Part shown: positions 39,430 through 48,837 of the stretch, piece after piece
How the letters are laid out: every line of letters starts with the position of its first letter
Numbering within the stretch: position 1 is the stretch's first letter
From: Pseudomonas rhizophila
GTDB taxonomy: Bacteria; Pseudomonadota; Gammaproteobacteria; Pseudomonadales; Pseudomonadaceae
Length of the DNA: 64,000 nt
Direction: 5' to 3'
Assembly (NCBI RefSeq): GCF_003033885.1
Contig: NZ_CP024081.1
Location: 390,232-454,231 of the forward strand
Notes under the pieces: generated by a model
Told to the model about the DNA's origin: nothing
The model's input: the letters and a program-made list of their open reading frames with translations, nothing else
The model's database searches: none
Position numbers and translations under genes: made by a program

Positions 39430-40116
39430 ATGAATACCCATCCCTGGCACTCGCACCTGTTGGCCGGTCACTGGTACAGCCACTTGCCCGCTGAGTTACA
39501 GAGTAGTCTGTTGGGCATGTCGCGGGTGCGCCGCCTGGTGCCGGGGCATCGGCTGTTTCAGCGCGGTGACCCACCCTGCGGGATGTACGCCGTATTGGAG
39601 GGCGCGGTACGGATCGGCGCAGTGAACGAACAGGGCAAGGAAGCGCTGCTCAGTGTGGTGGAAGCCCCCCACTGGTTTGGTGAAATCTGCCTGTTCGATG
39701 GCCAGCCGCGCACCCATGACGCGGTGAGCGTGGGCCAGTGCACCTTGCTGCACTTGCCTCAGGCGCCGTTGATGGCGTTTCTGCAAGAACATCCGGTCTA
39801 TTGGCGAGATATTGCACGGCTGATGAGCCACAAACTGCGCCTGACCTTCATCAATCTCGAACACCTGAGCCTGATGCCCGCCCCGGTACGTGTTGCCAAT
39901 CGCCTGCTGATGATCGCCGAAGGCTACGGCGAAATCGAACCGGCGCGACGGGTCTTGCAACTGCCCCAGGAGCAACTGGCGCTCATGCTCTCACTGTCGC
40001 GCCAGACCACCAACCAGATCCTCAAGGACCTTCAGGCCCAGGGCATTGTGCAGTTGGCTTATGGTGAGATTGAAATCCTGGATATCGAGCGGTTGCGGGC
40101 ATTGACCACGATCTGA
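39430..40116 (+). CDS. Crp/Fnr family transcriptional regulator
   Basis: A 228-residue regulator: a cyclic-nucleotide-binding-type beta-roll (residues ~25-145) with HWFGEICLFDGQPRTHDA, a long dimer helix, and a C-terminal winged helix with QEQLALMLSLSRQTTNQILKDL. No N-terminal cysteine cluster for Fe-S is present, so it is not an oxygen-sensing Fnr. GGAG precedes the ATG at 39430. It probably controls the divergent Mpo1-like gene (inference). Confidence 0.9.
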   Translation: MNTHPWHSHLLAGHWYSHLPAELQSSLLGMSRVRRLVPGHRLFQRGDPPCGMYAVLEGAVRIGAVNEQGKEALLSVVEAPHWFGEICLFDGQPRTHDAVSVGQCTLLHLPQAPLMAFLQEHPVYWRDIARLMSHKLRLTFINLEHLSLMPAPVRVANRLLMIAEGYGEIEPARRVLQLPQEQLALMLSLSRQTTNQILKDLQAQGIVQLAYGEIEILDIERLRALTTI

Positions 40117-40141
40117 AGGCCTTTATCGACTGATCCACCGC

Positions 40142-40235
40142 TATCGCGAGCAGGCTCGCTCCCACAGCGTTGGTGGCGGGCCTGAATGTTGAGTTCACCT
40201 CAAGACAATGTGGGAGCGAGCCTGCTCGCGATAGG
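40142..40235. repeat. REP pair
   Basis: TATCGCGAGCAGGCTCGCTCCC at 40142 and its inverse TGTGGGAGCGAGCCTGCTCGCG at 40209, between two convergent regulators. Confidence 0.9.
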
Positions 40236-40258
40236 GCCGGCCCAGCCAACGCAAACCC

Positions 40259-41263
40259 CTAGCGCAACCCATCCCGAAACTGCCCCGGCGTCATTCCGGT
40301 CCAGCGCTTGAACGCCCGGCTGAAGCTGCTGGCATCGGCAAAGCCCAGAAGATAACCGACTTCACTCAGTGAGCACTGCGGGTCGCGCAGGTGCAGCAGT
40401 GCCAGGTTTTCCCGACATTCGTTAAGCAGCGTGTCGAAGCGGCAGCCTTCATCGGCCAAATGCCGTTGCAGGCTGCGCAGGCTCAGGTGCATGGCCTGGG
40501 CGATGCGCTCGGCGCTGGGTTCGCCTTCGGGCAGTTGGGCCTCGATAGCGGCTCGCACCTTGCGCTCCCAGGTCAGCGGCTGGAGCTGGGCGAGGGTGCG
40601 CTTGAGTACCGTCTCGTTGTGTTCAGCCAGCTCCGGATTGGCGTCGTCCAGGTGGCTGTCGAAATCGACGAGGCTGAATTCCAGGCAATCTTGCTCGGCG
40701 CCGAAATACACAGGTGAACGGAACACTTTATGCCAGGGGCCGGGGTCCGTCGGTTCCGGGCGCCGCAAGTACACCGCCAGCGGCGCGTAATCGCGGCCCA
40801 GTCGGTTGCGACACGTGCGCACGTAAATCGCGGCGAACGCATCGATGGCTTCAAAGGCCGGCGTCGCCCGGCCTTGGGGCACGTCGAGCGTGAAGCGGTA
40901 TCGGTCTTCGCAGCGGCTCAGTTGCAGCATCAACGCATCGCTGACCACCGGGTGATAACGCACGATTCGCTCAAACACTTCTCGCAAACTGCCGCTGGCC
41001 ACCAGGGCATAACCCAGAGCGTGGAACGTGGTGGGACTGACGAAGCGCGAAACCCGCAGGCCGATCGCCGGATCACCGCTGGCCTGCACGGCCAGTTCCC
41101 ACAGGCGCGTGGTGGCCGAGAGCGGATAACGGGCATTCGGGTCGTCCATCAACTGCGGATCGAGCCCGGCCTCCAGGCACAGGGCATGGCTGTCCAGGCC
41201 CAACGCATCAAGCTGTTTGCGCAGGGCGCGGGTCCAACTGGCGAGGGAGGTGGGTTCAGTCAT
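40259..41263 (-). CDS. AraC family transcriptional regulator
   Basis: A 334-residue regulator of the OruR/ArgR-like AraC subgroup: an N-terminal effector domain (residues 20-200, SPTTFHALGYALVASGSLREVFERIVRY) and a C-terminal double HTH with RSLQRHLADEGCRFDTLLNE and EVGYLLGFADASSFSRAFKRWTG. It is divergent from the fatty acid desaturase gene with a 100-base spacer, and by context likely controls it. Confidence 0.93.
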   Translation of the reverse strand: MTEPTSLASWTRALRKQLDALGLDSHALCLEAGLDPQLMDDPNARYPLSATTRLWELAVQASGDPAIGLRVSRFVSPTTFHALGYALVASGSLREVFERIVRYHPVVSDALMLQLSRCEDRYRFTLDVPQGRATPAFEAIDAFAAIYVRTCRNRLGRDYAPLAVYLRRPEPTDPGPWHKVFRSPVYFGAEQDCLEFSLVDFDSHLDDANPELAEHNETVLKRTLAQLQPLTWERKVRAAIEAQLPEGEPSAERIAQAMHLSLRSLQRHLADEGCRFDTLLNECRENLALLHLRDPQCSLSEVGYLLGFADASSFSRAFKRWTGMTPGQFRDGLR

Positions 41264-41363
41264 GGCGATTGGCGCTTGCGGTCAACAGGTTGGCGTTTAC
41301 GGCTACCACCCTAGGGGGCATCGCCCGGCAGGATGAGCACATCGATAGAAGAGGATGTAAGCC

Positions 41364-42437
41364 ATGCACGGCACTTGCGCAAGCCCCGAGCGATTGAATG
41401 CACAACAGCGATCGGCCCATATTCGCCAGGTGGTCTTGGCCCGAGGCGAAGAACTGCGCCAGCGCTACCCGATCCTGCGTCATCAGGATGCGTTGGGCGC
41501 GGGCATCCTGGCGTTCGCCCTGGCCGGGATGGTCGGTTCGGCGCTGCTCTACATCAACGGTCACCTGGCCGGTTGGGCATGCCTGCTGCTCAACGCTTTT
41601 TTCGCTTCACTGACCCACGAGCTGGAACACGACCTGATCCACAGCATGTATTTTCGCAAGCAACGTGCACCCCACAACCTGATGATGGGCCTGGTCTGGC
41701 TGGCGCGGCCCAGCACCATCAACCCGTGGATCCGCCGCCATTTGCACCTCAATCATCACAAAGTGTCCGGCAGCGAGGCCGACCTGGAAGAGCGGGCCAT
41801 TACCAATGGCGAGCCCTGGGGGCTGGCGCGCTTGCTGATGGTGGGCGACAACGTGATGTCGGCCTTCATTCGCCTGCTGCGGGCCAAGACCTGGGCGCAC
41901 AAGCGCAGCATCCTCAAGCGCACGCTGAAGGTGTATTTCCCGCTGGCGCTGTTGCACTGGGGCGCGTGGTACGTGTTTCTCGGTTTCCATGGGGCCAACG
42001 CTGTCGCCTATTTGCTTGGCACGTCGATTGATTGGTCGCCGACCACGCTGGCAGTGATGCACGTGATCGATATCGCAGCGGTGGTGATCATCGGCCCGAA
42101 CGTGCTGCGCACCTTTTGCCTGCATTTCATCAGCTCGAACATGCATTACTACGGCGACATCGAGCCGGGCAATGTCATCCAGCAAACCCAGGTGCTCAAC
42201 CCCTGGTGGCTGTGGCCATTGCAGGCGTTCTGCTTCAACTTCGGCAGTAGCCACGGGGTCCATCATTTCGTGGTCAAAGAGCCGTTCTACATCCGCCAGA
42301 TGACGGTGCCGGTGGCCCACAAAGTGATGCGTGAGATGGGCGTGCGGTTCAATGATTTCGGCACGTTTGGGCGGGCGAACCGGTTTGTGCGGGAAGAGGG
42401 TGTGGTGCGGGAGGAAGGGGATGCGGTGCGGGTTTGA
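41364..42437 (+). CDS. Membrane fatty acid desaturase / alkane-hydroxylase-type di-iron protein
   Basis: A 357-residue protein with hydrophobic pairs of helices and three histidine boxes: H85ELEH89D, H128LNHH132 and H297GVHH301. This is the desaturase/hydroxylase superfamily, distinct in sequence from DesA in this window. Substrate unknown; it may act on acyl chains or a related lipid. AGGATG lies before the start at 41364. The final ~70 bases are strikingly G-rich with GTG/CGG/GAG codons. The AraC regulator is divergent. Confidence 0.88.
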   Translation: MHGTCASPERLNAQQRSAHIRQVVLARGEELRQRYPILRHQDALGAGILAFALAGMVGSALLYINGHLAGWACLLLNAFFASLTHELEHDLIHSMYFRKQRAPHNLMMGLVWLARPSTINPWIRRHLHLNHHKVSGSEADLEERAITNGEPWGLARLLMVGDNVMSAFIRLLRAKTWAHKRSILKRTLKVYFPLALLHWGAWYVFLGFHGANAVAYLLGTSIDWSPTTLAVMHVIDIAAVVIIGPNVLRTFCLHFISSNMHYYGDIEPGNVIQQTQVLNPWWLWPLQAFCFNFGSSHGVHHFVVKEPFYIRQMTVPVAHKVMREMGVRFNDFGTFGRANRFVREEGVVREEGDAVRV

Positions 42438-42470
42438 CGCAAACAGGTTCGAGAAGTAAAAACCGAACCT

Positions 42471-42565
42471 TGTGGCGAGGGAGCTTGCTCCCGCTGGGTG
42501 GCGCAGCAGCCCCCCAAAAAACAGGGCCGCTTCGCGTCCAGCGGGAGCAAGCTCCCTCGCCACAG
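42471..42565. repeat. Inverted repeat of the second REP type
   Basis: TGTGGCGAGGGAGCTTGCTCCC at 42471 and the inverse GGGAGCAAGCTCCCTCGCCACAG ending 42565, with a related central palindrome. It sits between two convergent genes. Confidence 0.88.
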
Positions 42566-42590
42566 AGAATGAGTTACCAAAGAGAACGGG

Positions 42591-45095
42591 TCAGAACTGG
42601 TAACTCACCGTCGCCGCCACGTTGCGTTCTTCGCCCAGGTAGCAGTAGCTCAGGCTGGCGCAGGAGGCGACGTAGGTTTCGTTGGTCAGGTTGTTTGCGT
42701 TCAGGCGCACGTCCACGCCTTTCAAGCCGACCTTGCCCAGGTCATACCCCACCGACGCATCGAACAACGTATAGGACGGCACCTTCATGGTGTTTTCCGC
42801 ATCGGCCCAGCTGTAGCCGACATAACGTACGCCACCGCCCAGTCTCAGGCCATCGAGCGCGCCGCTGTCGAACTTGTAGTCCGCCCACACCGAAGCCATG
42901 TGGCGTGGGGCCTGGGTCGGTGAGTTGCCCTTGTTTTCGATGATGTCGGTGGCGGTGCTCAACGTGCTGATCATCGATTTCGAATATTCGATATCGGTGA
43001 AGGTGTAGCTGCCCAGCACTTTGAACTGCTCGGTCAGTTGCAGGTGCGCTTCCAGTTCCAGGCCCTGGGAGCGAACGGCACCGACGGCGCGGTAGAAGTT
43101 TTCCTGGGGCAGTTTGGTCGCCAGGTTCTCCTGGTCGATGCGGAACAGCGAGGCGGTGTACAGGTCATCCGTACCCGGTGGCTGATACTTCAGGCCCAGT
43201 TCCCATTGCTTGCCATCGGTCGGCGACAGCGGGTTGCCGGCGCTGTCGGCGTAGGAGTTGGGGTTGAACGACTCGGAGTAGCTGACGTACGGCGCCAGGC
43301 CGTTGTCGAACAGGTACAGCGCCCCGGCACGGCCAGTGAGCTTGCTGCGTTTGTCGTTGATCTCGGTGCCTTCCGGGCGGCCGAACTCAGCGATGCGGTT
43401 TTCATCCGAGGTTTTCACCCAGTCCTGACGCAGGCCCAGGGAGAAACGCCATTTATCCATCTCGATCAGGTCTTGCAGGTAGACACCGGTCTGTTCCAGG
43501 CGCCGCAGGTAGCTGGTGGGGCTGAAGTAGGTGATGGCCGAGTTGCCATAGACCGGGTCGAAGGCGTTGATCGGGGCTAGGCTGCCGCTGGTCCAATCCA
43601 CCACGGTCTTGCGCCGCTGATAGTCAGCGCCCATTAACACGGTGTGCTTGGTCGCCCCGCTGAAAAATTCAGCCTGCAGCATGTTGTCGACGATGAACGA
43701 ATGCAGTTTTTCTTCGGCACCGGTGTAGTAGCGGTTCAGCTCGTTGCTGGTCGGCGTGGTCCAGCCGTAGGCGTAGACCTGATCATTGGTGACTTGGGAG
43801 TCCAGGTAACGGAAGTTCTGCCGGGCGGTGAAGACATCGTTGAAACGGTGTTCGAACTGGTAGCCGAACGACTGCTGATCACGTTCATAGCCATCGACGC
43901 CTGGCTCGCCTTCGAAGAAATTTTCCGAGATACGCTTGCCGTTGCGCTGATGCAAGGTGCCGTCGGCCGGCATGCCGCCGTGATAACCACCGTCGGGGTC
44001 GTGCTGCAGGTAGGCCTGAAGCGTCAGCGACGTGTCTTCGGTAAAGTCGATGCTCACCGTGGGGGCGAGGGCAAAGCGCTTTTCCTTGGTGTGGTCGAAC
44101 TGCGTGTCGGACGTATCCGCCAGCCCCACCAGGCGATAGGCGATGCGTTTGTCATCATCCACCGGCCCGGTAAAGTCGAAGCCCATGCCGCGTTGGCCCT
44201 GGGTGCCGACCGTGGCCTGGATTTGGTGATAGGCCTCGTACAGCGGTTTCTTGCTGGTGAGCGCCACCAGGCCGCCGGGCGAGCTGCGCCCGTAGAGCAC
44301 CGAGGATGGGCCTTTGAGAATGTCGACCCGCTCAAGGAAGTACGGGTCGACTTGCATGGAACTGTAGGTGCCGCTGTCGCCCATGGACTTGAGGCCGTCG
44401 AGGTAGATGTTGTCCACCGAGCCATCGTTGAAGCCGCGCATCGCCACGTAGTCGTAGCGATGGGTCGCGCCGTAGGGGTTGGTCAATACCCCTGGGGTGT
44501 AGCGCATGGCCTGGGAGACGGTTTGCGCGCCTTGGTCGTCCATTTGCTCGCGGGTGACCACGGAGACGCTTTGCGAGGTTTCCCGCAGGGCGGTACTGGT
44601 CTTGGTGGCGACCTGGCTGTGGGTGGCGTTGTAGCCCGCCATGCTGCCCAAGGCGTTACCCAGGGCAAATCCCTTGATGTCGGTGGTCGGCAGCGCCAAC
44701 GTGCCGCCCGAGGCCTCGGCTTGCAGCACATAGCTGCTGCCATCCGGGCTGACGGCGGTCAGGCCTGAAGCGCTGAGCAGATGGCTCAGGGCCTGGTCCG
44801 TCGAATACTCGCCGTGCAGTCCCGGGGACTGGATGCCGCTCGTCTGCTGCGGAGTGCTTGCCAGGGTGATGCCGGCCTGACGAGCGAACTGGTTCAGCAC
44901 ATCGTTCAGGGGGCCGGCGGCAATGTTGTAGCTCTGGCGCGCGGTGGTGACACCGTCTTGCGCCGCGACGGCGAACATCGGCACGGCGCCCGCACTCAAC
45001 ACCGTGCAGAACAGTGCAGCACGGATGGCATGGCGCAACAGGCCTGTTTGCGAGGAGCAGCCAAAGGGGATGTTGAGGTTTACGCGCTCAGTCAT
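42591..45095 (-). CDS. TonB-dependent siderophore receptor with signalling domain
   Basis: An 834-residue outer membrane receptor of the FpvA/FoxA/FhuE type. The signal peptide ends near FAVAA-QDGV. It is followed by an STN signalling domain (about residues 55-125, YNIAAGPLNDVLNQFARQAGI), the plug (SQSVSVVTREQMDDQGAQTV) and a 22-strand barrel with a terminal Phe (ATVSYQF). The STN domain contacts FecR and, when ferric siderophore binds, triggers the ECF sigma factor encoded upstream. The siderophore is unknown. FecR is 86 bases upstream on the same strand. Confidence 0.94.
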   Translation of the reverse strand: MTERVNLNIPFGCSSQTGLLRHAIRAALFCTVLSAGAVPMFAVAAQDGVTTARQSYNIAAGPLNDVLNQFARQAGITLASTPQQTSGIQSPGLHGEYSTDQALSHLLSASGLTAVSPDGSSYVLQAEASGGTLALPTTDIKGFALGNALGSMAGYNATHSQVATKTSTALRETSQSVSVVTREQMDDQGAQTVSQAMRYTPGVLTNPYGATHRYDYVAMRGFNDGSVDNIYLDGLKSMGDSGTYSSMQVDPYFLERVDILKGPSSVLYGRSSPGGLVALTSKKPLYEAYHQIQATVGTQGQRGMGFDFTGPVDDDKRIAYRLVGLADTSDTQFDHTKEKRFALAPTVSIDFTEDTSLTLQAYLQHDPDGGYHGGMPADGTLHQRNGKRISENFFEGEPGVDGYERDQQSFGYQFEHRFNDVFTARQNFRYLDSQVTNDQVYAYGWTTPTSNELNRYYTGAEEKLHSFIVDNMLQAEFFSGATKHTVLMGADYQRRKTVVDWTSGSLAPINAFDPVYGNSAITYFSPTSYLRRLEQTGVYLQDLIEMDKWRFSLGLRQDWVKTSDENRIAEFGRPEGTEINDKRSKLTGRAGALYLFDNGLAPYVSYSESFNPNSYADSAGNPLSPTDGKQWELGLKYQPPGTDDLYTASLFRIDQENLATKLPQENFYRAVGAVRSQGLELEAHLQLTEQFKVLGSYTFTDIEYSKSMISTLSTATDIIENKGNSPTQAPRHMASVWADYKFDSGALDGLRLGGGVRYVGYSWADAENTMKVPSYTLFDASVGYDLGKVGLKGVDVRLNANNLTNETYVASCASLSYCYLGEERNVAATVSYQF

Positions 45096-45181
45096 TGTGG
45101 GTTTCCGTTGGAGTCGCTAAGGGCAGATAAGCGTTGCTTACTGTCCTAGCCGGACTTGCGCGCAAAACCCGCCAAAAAAAA

Positions 45182-46183
45182 TCAGACCGATTCCTGCACC
45201 GTGACCCACCAACGGGTTCGATAGCGTAATTGAACGGGGAGCGTGCGCGGCAGGACGGCCAGCAACCTGTCGGTGTCTTCCAGGCGGAAAACGCCTGACA
45301 AGCGCAGGTCCGCAATCGACGCGGCGCATTTCAGATAGCCCTGGCGGTAACGTCCTACCTCGTTGAGGAAGTCCTCCAGACGCATGTTGCGCGTCACGAG
45401 CAAACCCTCCGCCCAGGCACCGATGTCCATATCCAGCGGCGGCGCCATGGTCGCTGTCGATGAGCTGAGCAGATAGCTCTGCCCGGCGCTCACCTGTAGC
45501 GGGGCACCATCGGCGCCACGGTGCGAAAGGATCGCGACCCTGCCACGGGTGACGCTCAGGCGTGTGCAGGCATTGTCCTGCCGCACCACGAAGCGCCCGT
45601 CCAGCCCTTCGAACAGGCCATGTCGGCTGCGCACCAGCAGCGGCCGCTCGGGATCGCGACCGCAGGTGAGCATGATTTCACCTCGCGTCAGGCTGATCAG
45701 GCGATGCTCGGTCGTGTAGTCCAGGTCGGCGGCGCTGTCAGTGTTCAGTTCAAGCCGCGTACCGTCGGGCAACTGGAAACCTCGATGTTCGCCGGTGGCA
45801 GTGGCGAAATCCGCGCTCCACGGCTGCCAGCCCAGGTCCTTGCCCAGCCAGGCGGCGGAGCCTATCAGCGCCACCCCCGACAACAGTTTCAAGGCCTGGC
45901 GCCGACCGAGTCGCTGGGCGCTGTTTTCCAGGGTGTCGAGAGCGACGTGGGCGCCGGGGACCGCCCGCAGGTTCGAGGTCAACTCACTGTGCAGCGCTTG
46001 CACCCGCTGCCAGGCCAATTCGTGTTCGTGATGGGCGGCGCGCCAGACCTCGCATTGTTGGCGCAAGGCCGGATTGGCAGCATGGTTGCGCAGGCGCAGC
46101 AGCCAGTTGATCGCTTGCCTGACTACCTGTTGGGATGGGCCGCTGCGTCGATTCAACACGTTATCCACAGGCTCAGCTTTCAT
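45182..46183 (-). CDS. FecR family anti-sigma / sigma regulator
   Basis: A 333-residue inner-membrane regulator: the N-terminal cytoplasmic DUF4880 domain (INWLLRLRNH and WQRVQALH), one membrane helix near residues 92-110, and periplasmic FecR and DUF4974 domains. GRRQALKLLSG just before the helix is a twin-arginine-like motif, in line with reports of Tat-dependent insertion for related FecR proteins. Translation starts inside the sigma gene (11-base overlap). It holds the sigma factor inactive until the receptor signals. Confidence 0.93.
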   Translation of the reverse strand: MKAEPVDNVLNRRSGPSQQVVRQAINWLLRLRNHAANPALRQQCEVWRAAHHEHELAWQRVQALHSELTSNLRAVPGAHVALDTLENSAQRLGRRQALKLLSGVALIGSAAWLGKDLGWQPWSADFATATGEHRGFQLPDGTRLELNTDSAADLDYTTEHRLISLTRGEIMLTCGRDPERPLLVRSRHGLFEGLDGRFVVRQDNACTRLSVTRGRVAILSHRGADGAPLQVSAGQSYLLSSSTATMAPPLDMDIGAWAEGLLVTRNMRLEDFLNEVGRYRQGYLKCAASIADLRLSGVFRLEDTDRLLAVLPRTLPVQLRYRTRWWVTVQESV

Positions 46184-46673
46184 AGCGCAACACATAGCAG
46201 TGATACAGCGCATCGGCGACGTATCGTTCCACCGAGCGCAAGGAAATGCCCATCTGCTCGGCAATCTGCTTGTACGTCAGGCCTTCGCACTGGGCCAACA
46301 GAAATGCCCTGCGCACTTTCGGCTTCAGGCCCTCGAGCATTCTGGCGATGGCTTCCAGCAGCTCCAGGATCAAGGCCTGGGCTTCGGTGTCGGGGGCTTG
46401 GGCGGGTGGCAGGTGGGCGATGGATTCCAGGTAAGCGCGTTCGATTTCTTCCCGGCGCCAATGATCGATCACCAGGCCTTGGGCGATGGTGCGTAGAAAG
46501 GCGCGGGGCGACTTGAGCTCCAGGCGTTCGGTGCGTTGCAGCAGGCGCACGAAGGTGTCCTGGGCCAGGTCCGCTGCGTCGGCAGCATTGCCCAAGCGGC
46601 TGCGCAGCCATGTGTGAAGCCAGCCGTGATGGTTGCTGTAGAGCGTCTGTACTGCAAACTCGGGAGATGACAT
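46173..46673 (-). CDS. FecI-like ECF sigma factor
   Basis: A 166-residue sigma-70 ECF subunit: region 2 with LAQDTFVRLLQ, SPRAFLRTIAQGLVIDHWRR, and region 4 with LTYKQIAEQMGISLRSVERYVADAL. The start at 46673 (MSSPEF) gives the family length. It directs RNA polymerase to the receptor gene promoter. A possible Fur box lies 20-40 bases upstream. Confidence 0.94.
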   Translation of the reverse strand: MSSPEFAVQTLYSNHHGWLHTWLRSRLGNAADAADLAQDTFVRLLQRTERLELKSPRAFLRTIAQGLVIDHWRREEIERAYLESIAHLPPAQAPDTEAQALILELLEAIARMLEGLKPKVRRAFLLAQCEGLTYKQIAEQMGISLRSVERYVADALYHCYVLRYES

Positions 46674-46692
46674 GAACGCGAAGGCCTGGATG

Positions 46693-46715
46693 TCGCAAAT
46701 GATAATAGGTCGCAT
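46693..46715 (-). promoter_or_regulatory. Possible Fur box of the sigma/FecR operon
   Basis: GCAAATGATAATAGGTCGCAT (plus strand). The central ATGATAAT matches the Fur hexamer pattern well, the first hexamer partly and the third poorly, so two of three hexamers fit. The position just upstream of the ECF sigma start suits iron repression. Confidence 0.45.
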
Positions 46716-46924
46716 TGTCGTCAGGGGTCAGTGAATTTGCAACCACCGTTCGACGCACCGTGTCCTTCCGTCGCCCATTTGTTTAAAGGGCTCATATTTT
46801 TTTAACTTTTGCCGACAGCGTTATATGCGTGCACCAAAGTGGAGCAGATCACAAGTCCGCCCGCGCTGTGACATGAATGCTGCAACCGGAATGCACCCCC
46901 ACTCCCTGCATAAGAAGCCTGTCG

Positions 46925-48805
46925 ATGAATCTGAAGTTCAGCCATAAAATCCTTCTGGCCGCCTCTGGTGTGGTCGTTCTGGCTTTTGCCCTGTTCACGC
47001 TCTACAACGACTACCTGCAACGAAAAACCATTGGCAGCAGTCTCGAATCCTCCATCCAGCAGTCCGGCGACCTGACGGCCAGCAGCGTCCAGAACTGGAT
47101 GAGCGGCCGGGTGCTGGTGCTGGAAAACCTGGCGCAGAATATTGCGCACCAGGGCGCGGGTGCCGATCTGCCGGGGCTGGTGGATCAGCCGGCGCTGACG
47201 TCGAATTTCCAGTTCACTTACGTGGGTCAGGCCAACGGCGTCTTCACCCAGCGCCCTGACGCAAAAATGCCCGACGGCTACGACCCGCGCCAGCGCCCCT
47301 GGTACAAACAGGCAGTCACCATCGATCAAACCATGCTGACCCCGCCCTACCTGGCTGCGGTCGGCGGCCTGGTGGTGACCATCGCCCTGCCGGTGAAGCA
47401 CAACGGTGAGTTGCTCGGTGTGGTGGGGGGCGACCTGAGCCTGGAAACCCTGGTGAAAATCATCAACTCCGTGGATTTCGGCGGCATCGGCCATGGGTTT
47501 CTGGTCAGCGGCGACGGCCAGGTCATCGTCAGCCCGGACAAGGACCAGGTGATGAAGAACCTCAAGGACATCTACCCCGGTACGCCAGTGCGCATCGAGA
47601 AAGGTATCCAGGAGGTTGAGCTCAATGGGCAGGATCGCATTCTTTCGTTTACCCCCGTCGCAGGCCTGCCGAATACCCAGTGGTACATCGGTCTGTCGAT
47701 CGACAAAGACAAGGCCTACGCACCGCTGAGCCATTTCCGTACCTCGGCGCTGATTGCGATGTTTGTGGCGGTGGCGGCCATTGCGTTGTTGCTGAGCCTG
47801 TTGATCCAGGTGTTGATGCGTCCATTGACCACCATGGGGCGCGCCATGCAGGACATCGCCCAAGGTGAAGGCGACCTGACCCGGCGTCTGGTGGTACAGG
47901 GCAAGGATGAGTTCGGTGAGCTGGGCAGCTCGTTCAACCAATTCGTGGAGCGGATTCACGCGTCGATCTCGGAAGTGTCTTCCGCCACTCGGCAAGTGCA
48001 TGACCTGTCGCAGCGGGTGATGACTTCGTCCAATGCCTCGCTCATTGGCTCCGACGAACAGAGCGCCCGCACCAACAGCGTGGCGGCGGCCATCAACCAG
48101 TTGGGCGCCGCGACCCAGGAAATCGCCCGCAATGCCGCCGACGCCTCGCAACAGGCCAGCGGTGCCAGCGAACAAGCCGATGACGGACGCCAGGTGGTGG
48201 AAAAAACCATCCAGGCCATGACCGAGCTGTCACAGAAGATCAGCCTCTCGTGCACCCAGATCGAAACCCTGAACGCCAGCACCGACAACATCGGGCACAT
48301 CCTGGACGTGATCAAGGGCATCTCTCAGCAAACCAACCTGCTGGCGCTGAACGCTGCCATTGAAGCGGCCCGTGCCGGTGAAGCCGGGCGTGGGTTTGCG
48401 GTGGTGGCCGATGAAGTGCGCAACCTGGCGCACCGCACCCAGGAGTCGGCGGAAGAAATCCACAAGATGATCACCTCGCTCCAGGTCGGTTCCCGTGAAG
48501 CGGTGACGACGATGAACGCCAGCCAGCTTTCCAGCGAAGAAAGTGTGGAAGTGGCCAACCAGGCGGGTCTGCGGCTGGTCAGCGTGACGCAGCGCATCGG
48601 TGAAATCGACGGCATGAACCAGTCGGTGGCCGCGGCCACCGAAGAACAGACCGCCGTGGTGGAAACCCTCAACATGGATGTCAGCCACATCAACCTGCTG
48701 AACCAGCAAAGCGTCGCCAACCTCAATGAAACCCTGAAGGATTGCGATGCCCTGTCGCAACAGGCCAATCGGCTGAAGCAGTTGGTGGACAGCTTCAAGA
48801 TCTGA
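46925..48805 (+). CDS. Methyl-accepting chemotaxis protein with a dCache amino-acid-type sensor
   Basis: A 626-residue chemoreceptor: membrane helix 1 (about residues 8-30), a periplasmic dCache domain (31-275), helix 2 (about 277-300), HAMP, and a cytoplasmic signalling domain with hairpin tip [19 protein letters not shown]. The ligand motif of L-amino-acid dCache domains is visible: Y119, R124, W126, Y127, then D170 in GGDLS. Spacing resembles PctA-type receptors of P. aeruginosa, so amino acids are the likely attractants. The ATG at 46925 gives the usual [10 protein letters not shown] start. Confidence 0.93.
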   Translation: MNLKFSHKILLAASGVVVLAFALFTLYNDYLQRKTIGSSLESSIQQSGDLTASSVQNWMSGRVLVLENLAQNIAHQGAGADLPGLVDQPALTSNFQFTYVGQANGVFTQRPDAKMPDGYDPRQRPWYKQAVTIDQTMLTPPYLAAVGGLVVTIALPVKHNGELLGVVGGDLSLETLVKIINSVDFGGIGHGFLVSGDGQVIVSPDKDQVMKNLKDIYPGTPVRIEKGIQEVELNGQDRILSFTPVAGLPNTQWYIGLSIDKDKAYAPLSHFRTSALIAMFVAVAAIALLLSLLIQVLMRPLTTMGRAMQDIAQGEGDLTRRLVVQGKDEFGELGSSFNQFVERIHASISEVSSATRQVHDLSQRVMTSSNASLIGSDEQSARTNSVAAAINQLGAATQEIARNAADASQQASGASEQADDGRQVVEKTIQAMTELSQKISLSCTQIETLNASTDNIGHILDVIKGISQQTNLLALNAAIEAARAGEAGRGFAVVADEVRNLAHRTQESAEEIHKMITSLQVGSREAVTTMNASQLSSEESVEVANQAGLRLVSVTQRIGEIDGMNQSVAAATEEQTAVVETLNMDVSHINLLNQQSVANLNETLKDCDALSQQANRLKQLVDSFKI

Positions 48806-48837
48806 TCTCAGCCGACCTCACCGCCAACCGTGCCGCC

